This document shows, piece after piece, positions 39,794 to 52,278 of a stretch of DNA of 64,000 nucleotides. The stretch spans positions 54,340,102-54,404,101 of the forward strand of contig CM067356.1 in assembly GCA_034190875.2 (NCBI GenBank). Reading direction: 5' to 3'. Below the pieces are notes generated by a model that saw only the letters and a program-made list of their open reading frames with translations, made no database searches and had not been told where the DNA came from. The DNA is from Urechis unicinctus (lineage: Eukaryota; Annelida; Polychaeta; Xenopneusta; Urechidae). Position 1 is the first letter of the stretch, and each line of letters begins with the position of its first letter. The translations under genes and the position numbers were made by a program.

Positions 39794-42700
39794 CAAATCA
39801 ATATCATACACCAAAAGGTGCATGTCTAAGTGATGCAAACTTTGTAGACATCTATATTGTAGCCATGTGTCGTCATATATAACAATCAGGCATAACTGTA
39901 GTAATTATCATCCTTTATGATATGATAAAATATGGAAGCATGGAAGGATGGACCCAATATATTTACTTGTCAACTGTTTCCGACCTACTGCATTATTTAT
40001 TATGATTTGCCATGTGCAACCTTATTATGAGAACACCGGTCTGAATGCGTATGGATGTAAGTTTGTAGCCTTTTGACAATCGTTATACAAATTCGGGTCT
40101 TGACCAACTTATAGCAGTAGAGCGAGATCTCCAAGGCACTCTGAATTTCATATGCCAGAACTAGCTCTTGTCTAGCTGACACATTTACAGGTCATTATTC
40201 ATAATCGAGCGTTGATTGCACTTTTCAGGACGAAGCAATACGTCCATTTTGAGGCTTCAGACTGTAATACTGTTACTGTTCACATACATTATGAATTACT
40301 CTTCATTACGTCACACTGTCATACAGTTTACATTGTCATGTACACATATATTATGGGACTTCACACTCTCATACTGCTCAGGTACATTCTGAATTTGTCT
40401 TCATGACATCACATAGACGTATTGTTCTTGTCTTAGACAAAACCTTTGTTACAAGTACATAGAAGTAACCTGCGATGACCGCCAGTCAGCTGTAATAGGC
40501 CCTAAGCAAGGGGAACCATCACTTATAATTTACTCGCTTGGTTTTCTGAAAAAAAGCTTGGGCAACGGTATTTAAAAAGGATGGATTATATCGCTTCCAG
40601 TTTAATTTGATCCAATCCTGATATGATAATAGTCCCGAATAATAACGTTAACGGACTGGACTAAAATGTTTAACAATACCAACGAATACTATCAGTAGAA
40701 ATTGATAAACTCATTATCCTTATCAGACTAAGACAATTCGCATGGTGTTAGATATAAACGTCATTGGCTCAAGTATTCGACATCAGTTAATACCTACTCA
40801 TTTACACGGTTAGGGCAATAGTTGCATGAGTAAGCAATTGTGATCGCATAGACATGTTACTGAATCAGTGACACAACGTCTTGGTATTATGACTGGTCAT
40901 AACTTTATGAAGTTTCGTAATACACTAACAACACCGCTATGGGCACATTGCATTCGATAGGATCTTTCTAACTAGGATCACATCCAGATTTATGTAGTTA
41001 TTGTTAACTTTTGTTGCCACGTTGAGCAGTCAGTCAGACTACTATTCGGGCCGTATTCATAAAGAAGTCCACAATGGCTATTATGTCGACTAACCCAGCT
41101 GACATGCCACACGCGATTGAATACGTCGTTTGCGAAGACAAATATCAAACACTGATTATGAGGAACAGGGATCACCTCGCTGTTGTATTGAGACAGAGAA
41201 TAAAAGTAATATGATATTACAGCCAGACGTGCAAACAGACGTGCACCAGGTGCAGTGGCTTAAAGACCATATGCCCGTATATCAGAAGCACACAAAGCAT
41301 GTAATTTATGGAGAGAAAGGATATTTAAAATGTTCCGCCGGAGAATATTTTACACTTATAGTATTATACTTGTGCCTATAGGCTCGATCTAATTAATGAA
41401 CCAACAACCCCGTTAGATTCCTTGTTTTGTTCGATGGGAGATTGCATATGCCATCGACTGCTTGGATGCGTTGCAATATGTCAAATTCATCAATGGAACC
41501 TTTACATGAGGAGTTGTTAGTAATTCCAAGCTCTCCAGTCACTTTTGACTTTGCTTCAACCACATTCACATGCTTAAGCCATGTGTAGATGTTCGAATGG
41601 TTCTCGGCCTAGCATGATTAGTAATTAACCATCTCTAGATCAGCCGTTCAAGCACCATCCTCTCTCGAAAAGTATGATAAGGCAAGCTACGAAGGAAGAT
41701 TAACAATACGACTCTCATGAAAGCAAGCGTTGTCAAATCTTAATACGATATAAATGGATTAATTCCGTTCAAGCAACCGTGAACATTTATCTATCTATAT
41801 AAAGATAATTTGGATAATTGCTGGTGGACTGGTTACTAGAGTGTGCCAATTGATGCTGTGATTGTGCATCAATGCGTAATTTCTATACAAATCTTACCGC
41901 ATGAGCAATTAGAAGGAATATTAAGCTTCATGAGTGAGCTGAAGTTGGCTGCCTATTTTATTGCTTCTTGTTAACCATGTGTTTGTGGTTGAAGTTACAT
42001 ATTGGTAAGCGTGTCGCTTTATAACAAAACAATCTGCTCTTTGATTGAATAACACCAGGCCACGAATGTAGATCATTGTTATTAACATACATCTACAAGA
42101 AGAACATGGCATCGTTCAGTCGCTAATTTATTGAGATGAACATATAACTCGTTGCATCGATAATTTTCTACCTTAAAGGCGCAAATCAGGTGCAGGGAGT
42201 GATTGGTTGACAAACGTATTTAGTTACGCGATTTGATATATTTCATATTTACAACGAAAGCATACGCATTCATCCATTCATTTTGTATAGGCATATTTCG
42301 ATTCGGAAAACAAAAGAACACATCCTCTATTATCTAGTGACACATTGTGAAAGATTGGATGGTGGTCAAGGGATTAGCTTGATCAATTCAAGTAGCCAAT
42401 GACCTCAACAAACAGCAGGAGTATTCCAAGTTGAGCAGCGAACGTCGATGCTGACAGTAATGCTAAGCATGGAGCGACGATGGATGTAATATTTAGAAAC
42501 GACCTACTTGCGGTTCTTTAGTATATATATATATATACAGTGGAATAATTAGCCGGTTGATCTGTCTGTAGGTGCAACAAACTGAACCATGTATTTTGCC
42601 CAGATAGTAACATAGCATGTGAATGGGGTCAGAAAATACCATTGCGTGAATAGGCAATTGTTGACTCGAAAACACATTAAATTAAGCACGACGTATAGCG

Positions 42701-43633
42701 AATAGTGGTATCTGTTGTTACAATTTCGCCGCCGCAAAATCTATTGATTCAGCCGAAGTCTATAACACATCCAAGAGCATAAAGATAATGTCACGGCAAC
42801 ATTAATGATGGCATTTGTTTTCTGATTGTATTGTCATAAAATGATGCATATGCAATGCATTTAGAGAATAGCATGGATGCTTTTAGAATGTTAACTTAAT
42901 AACTTAAAAATGATCAGATTACACTCATATGAATGATCCGCTATTGGATACAATTATGTAATAGTCCAGAAAATGATAGTGGCTAAGGTTGTTAACACAC
43001 CTGTTTGTATATTACAACCCTAGATAATGACAACCTTGCTAACCTATTGCTTAGGGACAGTAATAATCGTTTCACTTATTATGCAGCTCCTGAGGGCAGT
43101 GTAAGCAGATCATATTAGATACTATGTAGTTTGAACCACCACGAGGGTTAAATAAAAAAGCAAAAACGTATTATTGATGAATGTGGAGCCAGTTAAAGCG
43201 CCATTCAATGTCTAGCGAAAAGCAACTAAGTCTCGGATCAACATCATCCGTTATGACAGTCGTTTGGATCAAAATTGACGGCCAACTTTACTGCAACGCT
43301 GAGCACGGACAATGGCCATTGCCTTCTCACTGTGGTTGAAATGCTAGAGCTAGATCATCGCAATGTCACTGAAAGACCAGCCACATCTCTTCGTGTGTGC
43401 AATGCGATAGCGAGTAATAAATTCGCTCTCCTATTAGTTAGATGTATAATCCAACGTCCTCTACTTCTCCTAATCAGACTGCTGTCTACAATCAGCATAT
43501 AAAGCGGATGGTTATTCTTTCTATAGATGAGATATTGGGCTTGGATCAATAAATATAATCATAGTTGTGTATTGTGAGCGATGTATTATGACCTTGGAAT
43601 TATCACATTAAATCAAACTGCAATACAAGCTAA

Positions 43634-43894
43634 ATGCTCTATCCCAAATACTCTTTGTGCATAATGCCAAGCCACAATACACACTCAATAGGATGCTTGT
43701 GCTCGACAGGATGTGATGCGATTAGTAGCATTGAGGCAGCACTCAATGTAGCCTTTCCACATAGAACTGATGTAACACAAACTGGCCATCTACCGTTGTT
43801 AACAGCGTCTTCCATTGCCCTGTTATGTCAAGCATCCAAAATTCATCATGTCATCCACGCCACACAAAAAAATGTAGCTAAGTCTTCCGACTGA
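43634..43894 (+). other. Copy B partner of the stretch at 20404-20586
   Basis: 86 codons sharing VAFPHRTDVTQTGHLPLLTA with copy A and extending farther upstream. Unassigned. Confidence 0.25.
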
Positions 43895-45405
43895 TTAACC
43901 ATATTTATCTGTTGAATTTATTCTATGGCACTGTTTGCTCATTTTCGCGTTTCTTGAACTTGTATATCATACAAATGAGTGCGTATTCTCTTTTATTTCC
44001 GCAAATATTGCATATAATTTGTCCCTCTACACTCCAACGTCTTCGTATTATTGTCCTTTGTGACATCATCAAACTAAACTTAAGACACAAGCACATTATT
44101 GTGCTTGGAGTCGTGAGACATTCTAGGCTTCATTTATTGGTTGTAGTGATGCGTTGATATGTGGTAAAATTATGAATCCGCCTTTTGAATACCAGGTCTT
44201 ATCAGCGAATATTGCAGTGTCACACAGTTTGTTCTTTTTTTTAAAATAAGATATTTACTTCTCGGAAATGCATTATGTTACAGCTACAGCTCTGCCGAGT
44301 TTTATAATGCGAATGGAAGCTTTAGAAATGTTCTCGCCGAATAGCATTCTTGTAGGGTATCCGAACAAAGCGAAACAAACAACTATTTCTGCCACTCTAC
44401 TAAGGTAATTTCCTAACGTAACTGGACGGAATGGTTCTCGTTCTCGTGTCAGGTACATGTACACAAAGCGTGACTGGACCACTCTAGATGTGACGCACGA
44501 TGACCCGCTAACCATCAGCGCATTATCTCGTTATTGGTCATACCGGGATTTGCTCAGCTCACCATCGCATGTACATACGCGCTGAAGGGCACGCAACAAC
44601 ACTTGCAGGCTTAGTCATATTACGAATTGCAAATGGAACTGTCGGTCAGCGGCAATAATTACCCATTGTGCTGATTGTGCGTGATGTATGCCATTGCCTT
44701 TAGAGCCGACATGTAATATCCTGTAAAGTATGACGCTTCAATTGCATTATCCTATCTAGTCTTTTGACCACCATATGACTAGCAACAAAGATATGTATGT
44801 TGAATAAGATCATGTATAATATTGTAGTCATGTCGGAACAGGTCATGTGGTCCACAGTAGCAACAACCATGGGTTAAACAGTAGTGGTTCACAATTTAAT
44901 CCATCGCAAAAACTCCTCTGCATGCAACTTTTATCGGATAGCAATGAGAATCACAAATGTGCTCCACTTGCAAATTACCTCTCACAGGACTCTGCCAATT
45001 TATACGGTTAGATAATATGATCCTACTTATGACCAAAAACAGCGTTCTGCGATTATTTCAAGGTTATGAATTAGAGGGCATTGGTTACTCGTATGAAAGC
45101 CCCAGACATGGATATCAAACGATGTAGTTTTGCCACCGTAGCACGTAAATGTTAAGCAAACGCACCTGTAAGATCTGCAAAGCCAATTTATCACCTGTGA
45201 CGACACCCTATACCAGGGACCACATACTTTTGCTGATGGGTGAATTTTCCTATGCCCCAAAAAACAACGGCTTCAATTTGTGCGACGTAACTGCATGACG
45301 GTTAAGATACGGATCATATTTAGATGGCAGTTAAGGCTGCAGATGGTAGTTAGTTTATTATGGATAATTATCTAGCATTAAGTTGCACCGCTTGTCTATG
45401 TTGTC

Positions 45406-45421
45406 GTGGTATATATACCAC
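45406..45421. other. 16-bp perfect palindrome (copy B)
   Basis: Same palindrome as 22497-22512, followed by TTCAGGCG in both copies. Confidence 0.7.
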
Positions 45422-46320
45422 TTCAGGCGTTAGAACATGATGAATGCCAAAACCTGATTCCGAAGGATGTTATCAGATGAGAGCTTTAGCGGAAAATGGA
45501 TCAAGAAAGAAGCCGCCCTGAAGATGAATGAACCACGATGAGGATTGAAGGTGTTGTCTTTGTCTGCTTTAAGACCGTGGCTGGCTTTGAGGCAGTTGTC
45601 TATTGTAGTAAAATTATTATATTAGCTGCTGGATGACTGTAAGTAACCCACCTCAGCCATTGTTCGCGATGGAACAACAACCTGGTATATCCCCATAGAG
45701 GCCATTCACCAAATTATCTTGCTTACAAAGCAATGCTCCAAATAAATAATTACATAATTTTTACAGAGCAATCCGTCGTTGGGAATTACAAAATAAGATG
45801 AACATTGCAGAATGTATGTCTATTCCATTGCGACCGGCCTCTCTCGGTAGATCATTTATAATTACAAAAGTCCATCAGGATAATGGATGAAATTGTTCAA
45901 TGCTACCACAAGATCAATCAGATCTATGGAAGTTTTATAACGAAGAGACTTTTCCATGATATCTGTTGAGTGAGCAGTTATGAAGCATTTTAGTAGGAAC
46001 CCAGTGCGGATTACATACAAGATTGTTTTGACTTGCGCTCCCGACATAAAATTTTGCCATTCATTTACCCACATTTCTATTGGCTATGATAAAATCAGGG
46101 CTCGCACCACATTGTAATGCGCAAGGGGTATTGAGGATATTCAAATTCGCTGATGGCATAAAGAGCTTTACTGAAAGATTGCTATAATCCAACAAATTGG
46201 AGGTTAGGTATATTTGCTGTCTCGGCTCTAATTGTAAATGCTTCAATCGAATTGATCAGTACCAGAATGCGTCAATGTAAACGGACTAGCCTTATGAGCA
46301 CCGGATACATAACAATGCAT

Positions 46321-47633
46321 CCATCAAACACAAAAACTTGTGTGCGGTAATCCATGGTGCCACAAATCCGCTGAAGGCATCGATGCATCTTTTGTAATTA
46401 TTACCCAGTGCTTTTCGGTGGGGTTAATTATTGTTGCAATAGATAAAAACCTACTGTTATTCGTTGTAGACTTCTTGTCATTCTAAATTATCAGCAATTT
46501 AACTTTGATTACTTGTACTTATTGAAAATATCTGGACATTGCAACATTGAAATTCAGCCATGAACTTGACCAACTTATAATGAGCCCCAGCACTAACCGG
46601 AAGTTCCTATTATGAAAATATTGTACTAAGGAGGAGCAGTAATGAATGAATTTAATCGATGTGAGAATGTTGTGCTTTAATCACCAAGACTCCACTTTTC
46701 CCCCTTTAACGTATCGCAAACCAACAGTTGATCGCTACATTTACAGTAGGCTGTGTTATTTATACTACATCTTCTACCTCGGTGCAGCATTGTTCGTCTT
46801 TGCTTCAGAAAACATGCGTATACGTCCACGGAAGTTAGGCTTAAGATGGTAAATGGATCGAACCCTATCAATCATGATAAAATGACGGAATAAATACCTA
46901 TCAATGAGTTATGCAACATAACAATGTGCCTTTGAGACTGAAAGGTAATGTAGTAGGACTCAATAAGATATGTTGTGCTCGTAGGTTTACTCGCCTATTT
47001 CAGCACGCCTACCAGGTTATCGATTATCATATCTTGATGTAACCGCCATAACGTGTTATTTAAATAGATTTCTAAATATTGCCAGACTAAATTATCCATT
47101 ATGTCGACAAGACTTGAGACTCTCGATCTAAGGTTATGTTATTAACTGTGAAGATGACAGCTTTACTTCATATTTGCCACGATAACGACTAGCTGATACT
47201 GTATACGATACCATTCATTACCGGTCGACTAACTGATGATCTGTTCATTTATGAGTAATTTCCCCATGAAATATTGCTTGCAGCGCTAAACAGGACATAA
47301 CCAAAAAACCGCATTCGAATAGAGATTGCACTGTAAGAACATCCTCGAAACCTTCATTCCCACCATATAAGTCAAGACAGCTTTTCAGTCAGTGTCGTGG
47401 TATTAATCATGTGACATATATTTTATCCAACCGCATGTATTCAGTAATATTGTTTTAGCTACTACAGACCGATTAAATAATCAACTATGGACAGATCCAA
47501 TTCAATAGGTCGTTTATTGATTCGTCAAACAGCGAAACACGTGGAAGGATTTGTGAGATGCCATGGACTTCTGCAGAGCTTCATTTCATCTTCCTGCTTG
47601 TAATTATCTGTAATCAGAAAGACTTAGCCTAAA
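46321..47633. other. Private tail of copy B
   Basis: Occupies the same position as 24911-27281 but has an unrelated sequence, 1.3 kb instead of 2.4 kb. No terminal repeats, coding or tail recognised. Confidence 0.65.
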
Positions 47634-49384
47634 GTACTGCTCTATAAACTATGTAATTGTAACCGGAAAAGCGAAGCAGTAAGGCAATTATGCATAACAA
47701 ATAGGTCATTGATTATAGTTGAATTATCATACATCATATTACTACCCGTCTGCAGTTTCTGATAACTTAACTGCAACTCAGTCGATGAGTAATACTTAAC
47801 AGATGTTTAACGGTTATTCTATTACTAGCTATTTGCTACGTCGCGACCTGTATGCATACGGAGTTTTAAAGCCTCCAACAATATGGGCCGTTTGGTGGGG
47901 TGTGGGGTGCGGATGGGGGCTGGGAGTGGCGAAAAACAAAAGCTGTACCTCTGCATTTACAGTGGGTATGCTATTACCGGAAACGGACACACGATAAACC
48001 GCGATAATGCAGCAGAAGTTGGTATATATCGCCTTATATGCGTCACAGTAAAGCACAACTGTTCTTCAGTGGAACTATTTCTGAAGTTTAAATTGCTGAT
48101 ATATGCTGAAATATCATACCAAGTAAACGGTTTTGGCGGCGGTTTTGCAATAATGTGCTCGGTTGCATGCGGATGCCAGCAAAACGGCCATGACTAATTT
48201 GGCTAATCTTAATGCTCGCGACGTAAGTGCAATTTGTGGGAAGTTGTGTGCAAATAATTGTAAGTGAAAAATAATGCGGAATGGATTGTGCGCTTATGCA
48301 GGGGCCGTATATCTGCTCTACTAAACCTGCTATAGTGAAAGCAAATGTTTTTTGGGTTTTATGTTGTTGCTTAAAACCTTGTGTCTTCTATCAATGTGAA
48401 GACTTCATTCAAGGATAAAGCAATGCACTGATTACACATTTATTGCTGTCCATTACCTGCCACGGAGGTCAAACCATTTGCGAATAAACTTAACTTTTGT
48501 CACGCAATGATTTTATGTGAAATCCGACAACAAGGTTCATTTTGAGAGAATAAACCAGCCTAGCTCCGGGCGATACAGGGTGTTATTAACTTGGCGAGCA
48601 TTTCATTTCCCGGCTCAACCTGTACAATACATGAAGCTGCCATGATGCAAAACAAGATGACTTCTGGTACTGTCATGCCATAGGTTCATAAGCACAGATT
48701 TGCAAAATAGTATGTGTGTTTTTTTACTTATATGGTGTTAACGTCAATATGATTGGTCACTCGATCTATTCCGAATTCCAATATTTCTAACGTCTACAAG
48801 AACACTGTCAAAATTAAGGCATTTGCGACGGCATCTAATACGAACAATCGTGGTTGCGCTGACATATAACCAGAAATAGCTTCGCTCGTTCTGCTAGGTG
48901 TCGTAGAACACTTGAAATGACGAGCGTTCACTGATATCTCCTCGAAGCAGAGTCACAGGCGCGCAACCCCATCAGTTGTTTCAAGGGAACTTCAGTTGTA
49001 ACTTAGGGTTGTTCAATAGGATTATCAGCAACTTCTGGTGTAACAACAAAGTCAATGATGGCAGTCACAGGTATAACAACTTCGGTAATTGCTCATAAGT
49101 ATTGCGACCGACGATCTGACAAAACCGTGTTGCAGTCAAAAATCAATAGCGAGTACCAATTCACTTGGTTCATTTATACGCTGGAAATTCCATATTGCAC
49201 GTTAATAATAAAATTATGCCATTATCCGATACTAAGTTGTTGAGGTTACTACTAGAGGGCAATGCGTCATCTTCACATGCTGCAACGCTAACGAATCGTA
49301 TCTACAGCACTCGATGGTTCGTTAGGTCACCAATTTTATGATTTTGAGGCCATACAGATCAAAGCAATCAGGCAGTCGAGCGCA

Positions 49385-49421
49385 GTATATATATATTTAT
49401 ATATATTCAGGTATATTTATA

Positions 49422-49503
<82 letters not shown>

Positions 49504-49545
49504 TATATATATTATATATATACTACATATATTCTATATATTATT
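49385..49545. repeat. (TA)n microsatellite replacing 1.7 kb of the unit in copy C
   Basis: An impure then pure TA tract. Its left flank matches A up to about 1640 and its right flank matches A from about 3315, so the tract sits exactly where copy C has lost about 1.7 kb of the unit. Confidence 0.92.
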
Positions 49546-49556
49546 CTAACATCTCA

Positions 49557-50788
49557 AAGTGACGCGCTAACAGGAAGCGATCTGGAATTTGGTTTTAAAC
49601 TGTCCCACTAAACCACTCAATGCACATTTGATTGTTGATCACTTTGTAACTCTGTTATTTTATTAGACGCATTTAAGTATTTGATCGTGTGAATAATGTA
49701 AAATTGTTTGCGCTTCTCAGGCAGAAAGGACTCTGCCCAACGATATGAAAATTTCTTATTGATATGTACGCACTTTAGAACCTTAATGTCCGATGGAATG
49801 CCTCAAGTTCTGAGTCTTGTATTTGAATGATGTTTACCAATGCGCAGTGCTTTCGCCATTATTATGTTGTGTCTATATCGATGAATTACTAAGGCGCCTT
49901 TGTGATGCTATTGCTGGATGTACCATGAGCCATAATCAAATGGGCGCTTTGAGTTATGCTGATGATGTTTCAATAATTGCACCTTCAGTAACAGCGGCTA
50001 GGAGAATGCTTAGAATATGCGAGGAATCTTCAAAGAAATACTGTGTGCAGTTCAATTCTGCAAAAAGCCGGTTGCTAGCATTCAACGACTACGACAGTCC
50101 AGTAAATGTTACACTAAATGATGGATTGATTGTAGAAGAGAGACAAGCTGTTTGGTTGTGAAGTAATATCGGTTATTGCGCTAATTTGATTAATAATTAG
50201 CGTGCATAACTTATAGCGTGGTGTATGTCACTGTCACTCTGTTATTAGAAATACGCTTCAAGCATACTGTAGTAGTTTTTTGGGGTCGACGATGTGTAGT
50301 TAAAGACCCAACCAGCTGGTCATATAGTGTAGTGTTTGAGGAGGTGTATTCGAATTCTATGAAAATTAGAAATCAATTGATGTTGCGCTTTGTCAATTTC
50401 TTCCATAAGTGCCTAAACAGCCCCAATGTGTATCCTTTTCGAGTAGAGGTTGTTTTCACACCAGAACAATTGTTAGCGATACTGTTCGAACAATGATGCA
50501 TGCCCTGAACACCAATAATATTTTTTTTCAGAAATGTGAATGTATTAAAGACTCCAAATATACGATTACGCCACAATGTAATTCTGAACATGCAAATATT
50601 GTCATGCTCATAAAGGAGCTGATTCCTGTAAGAGATTCATTATTATTGCTTACTTGATATGAAGCCGAAGCTATGTTAGATGGAATTTTGATTCTTCGTT
50701 CTTGTGTGTGTTATTTGTTGTTGAAGCAAATAAAAGTGGTTCTGAACGAAATAAAGATTATTATTATTATTACTATTATTATTATTAT
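49557..50788 (+). mobile_element. LINE, 5'-truncated but with C-terminal region and (TTA)n tail, copy C
   Basis: The most complete version of the LINE in the array. The palm region carries a readable SYADDVSIIAPS box (YADD at 49955-49966), followed by the thumb-like RRMLRICEESSKKYCVQFNSAK. Downstream, 50370-50430 reads LRFVNFFHKCLNSPN and 50585-50650 reads ANIVMLIKELIPVRDSLL, both resembling the C-terminal region of the same LINE type. It ends in AATAAAG and an (ATT)n tail at about 50750-50788, as expected of target-primed insertion. Motif A and the fingers at 49560-49800 are badly decayed. A Tc1-like element is inserted directly in the tail. Confidence 0.88.
49817..50161 (+). pseudogene. LINE reverse-transcriptase fragment with intact YADD box
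   Basis: A 114-codon open stretch. Residues from about 14 read LLCCVYIDELLRRLCDAIAGC, the region that follows motif B in non-LTR reverse transcriptases. SYADDVSIIAPS then holds the two catalytic aspartates of motif C. TAARRMLRICEESSKKYCVQFNSAKSRLLAF matches the motif D/E neighbourhood. The NGVKQG motif just upstream is disrupted and motif A is not in frame, so this cannot be a working enzyme. The ATG is only the first one in an open stretch, not a real start. Confidence 0.85.
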
Positions 50789-50789
50789 A

Positions 50790-50815
50790 CACTGGGTGTC
50801 ACTAGAAACGCACCA
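50790..50815. repeat. Tc1-type terminal inverted repeat, left
   Basis: 26 bp starting CACTGGGTGTCACTAG, directly after TA. It differs from the right end at the third base, where the right end has the CAGT usual for the Tc1 group. Confidence 0.92.
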
Positions 50816-50999
50816 CTTACATGATGTGAAATATTTGAAGTCAGGAAAATGTCACCATCTGTTTTTTTCTTGTAATATGTAGTCACACATCTTGCCTTGC
50901 TAGGACTGATCACCTGTCTTTGTGCGGCCATGCGTGACGACTGCAAAACAAAAGAGTGGATTCAGAGTGGGAAAGTAAAACTCGCAGAATGGCCTACTG

Positions 51000-51640
51000 A
51001 CACAACAACACAGTCAATGACGAGAAGAGCGTTATTACAGATTAACATTAAGCGTTATCACATTAAGCAGCCCGGGGCAGTGTAAGTAGTGTTTGTGTCG
51101 TCCATCATGGGCAATGCACTCTCTGCATCGTGTTACATCGTGCTAATGAGGCGGCAAACCAGCTGCTGAAGGATACGCTCCCATGCCTCGTGCAACAACT
51201 GTGGAAGATCAGCTAGCTAGTGATGGGGCCGCAGACGTTCACACACCTTGGCACGTAATACCTTCCACAGGTTCTCTATCGGCGATAGATCAGGGGACTG
51301 TTGAGATTTCCATCGACTACATGAAGCTGCGTCTTTTCGTCATAAATGATCACTGCCCAAACCATGACACTCGGACACTGAGAGCTATCCCGTTCTTGCA
51401 CACAGTAAGGGTGATATCTCTCCCCACGGCGCCTCCAGACATGCCTTTGTCGGGCCTTCCTGAGGCTGTACCTTGCCTCATCAGAGACGAGAACACGTCG
51501 CCACTGTTGCCTTGTGAACCTCTGGTGCGCTCGGGTCTATTGGAGACTTGCTCTGTGGTGGTCAGCTGTCTAGCCGACCTTGGTGGCTGGTCTGTGGCCA
51601 TGCAGGGATGGGCCTATTACCTGCGAGTTCTTTCTTCTGG
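51000..51640 (-). pseudogene. Tc1-like transposase, internally deleted
   Basis: Read on the minus strand from about 51518, it gives FTRQQWRRVLVSDEARYSL, whose SDEARY holds the first catalytic aspartate of the DDE domain. HVWRRRGERY and PSVMVWAVI follow, all hallmarks of Tc1-like enzymes. Then the sequence jumps at about 51297 from VVDGNLN straight to SPDLSPIENLW (51265-51291), which holds the third catalytic acidic residue. The intervening piece, with the second aspartate (usually in a DNARPH-like box), is missing, and the join shifts the frame. Farther on, LPQLLHEAWERILQQL and CRLISTM match the usual C-terminus. Several stops occur, including two in the N-terminal half. The open stretch on the plus strand here is only the antisense shadow. 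Confidence 0.9.
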
Positions 51641-51792
51641 CTTTGGCCACTATCTTTAAAGATGGAGCCCTTGCGCTTGATCGCACACAGATAGGTGATC
51701 TACCCTTGCATAACACAACCTGTGGGTGTATACTGTAGCAGAAATTAGCAATATGCTATCGTGATACCTGGATATATTTCAGATTATGCGAA

Positions 51793-51818
51793 TGGTGCGT
51801 TTCTAGTGACACCCACTG
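51793..51818. repeat. Tc1-type terminal inverted repeat, right
   Basis: The reverse complement begins CAGTGGGTGTCACTAG and matches the left end over 26 bp with one difference. It is followed directly by TA. Confidence 0.92.
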
Positions 51819-52130
51819 TATTAAACCGCACTATAATGCCATATCGAGTTCACATTTGTGCGGCAACGAAAATGTTTTATACAATTCAATAAGTGATATC
51901 CGTCGATTAAGGTCTATTTAAACTCACACTCTTATGCTGTGAATTCAACGACAATTATCTGTGTCAGTTTGATGGACCTATCCAAATTTACTTGACGTTA
52001 TAAAACAATCCAATGACACGAATTTTCAAAGTTTACACGTGTTGTTATTTAGTGAACTTGCATAATGACTGCAAGGTAAGCTTTCCAGACCGTTAGCATG
52101 TTCTGACATTTAGCTGTCGGTCACAATAGA

Positions 52131-52278
52131 AGACGCATTGCATGCTGCATATGTCACTTATCATAATAGACACATTGTATACTGCATATGTCACTTATCA
52201 TAATAGACACATTGTATACTGCATATGTCATTTATCATAATAGACACATTGTATACTGCATGTGCAACTCATCATAAT
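52131..52278. repeat. 37-bp satellite, four copies
   Basis: Four exact 37-bp periods starting AGAC(G/A)CATTG and ending ATCATAAT: 52131-52167, 52168-52204, 52205-52241 and 52242-52278. The second and third are nearly identical. Confidence 0.95.

Larger units (their letters stand above)
40590..46320. other. Unit right part, copy B: no gene seen
   Basis: Collinear with A 17556-24910 but 1.6 kb shorter. It contains the palindrome at 45406, the open stretch at 43634 and a short TA run near 42522. No element recognised. Confidence 0.6.
27282..47633. repeat. Long tandem unit, copy B
   Basis: Second copy, in the same orientation as A. It opens with a GTACTGCCCTATAAACTATG sequence that also opens copy C at 47634. 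Relative to A it lacks about 0.64 kb near 28080, about 3 kb near 34560, about 1.2 kb near 37780 and about 1.5 kb near 40440. It gains 1.27 kb at 29959-31231 and about 1.4 kb at 36175-37550; the latter is partly shared with copy C at 55315-56190, so it was probably lost from A rather than gained by B. Homology to A ends at about 46320 and a private tail follows. Confidence 0.85.
50790..51818 (-). mobile_element. Tc1/mariner-type DNA transposon with both terminal repeats, internally deleted
   Basis: A 1029-bp element with 26-bp inverted repeats (50790-50815 and 51793-51818) differing at one base, beginning CA(C/G)TGGGTGTCACTAG. It is flanked on both sides by the TA dinucleotide (50788-50789, 51819-51820) that this superfamily duplicates. 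The minus strand holds a broken transposase. It sits inside the (TTA)n tail of the LINE in copy C and has no counterpart in A or B, so it is younger than the LINE and probably younger than the array split. The ends look complete enough to have been mobilised in trans; the element cannot make its own enzyme. Confidence 0.93.

Noticed and set aside
39403-39882. 159-codon open frame ending in a serine-leucine run
   Set aside because: Half of it is the (CT)n microsatellite. Only the part before 39689 is kept, as a low-confidence recurring stretch.
27282-47633. Terminal inverted repeats at the ends of unit B
   Set aside because: The reverse complement of the sequence before the TTATGAGCACCG end does not match the unit start beyond chance.
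48239-48325. Intron-like GTAAGT...GCAG piece in C absent from A and B
   Set aside because: A and B keep part of the right edge (ACAGG), so a simple indel explains it. No coding context on either side.
51183-51659. 158-codon plus-strand open frame
   Set aside because: It is the antisense of the Tc1-like transposase, whose motifs read on the minus strand.
52131-52278. CRISPR-like array
   Set aside because: The 37-bp units are directly abutting with no spacers, so this is a plain satellite in eukaryotic-looking DNA.
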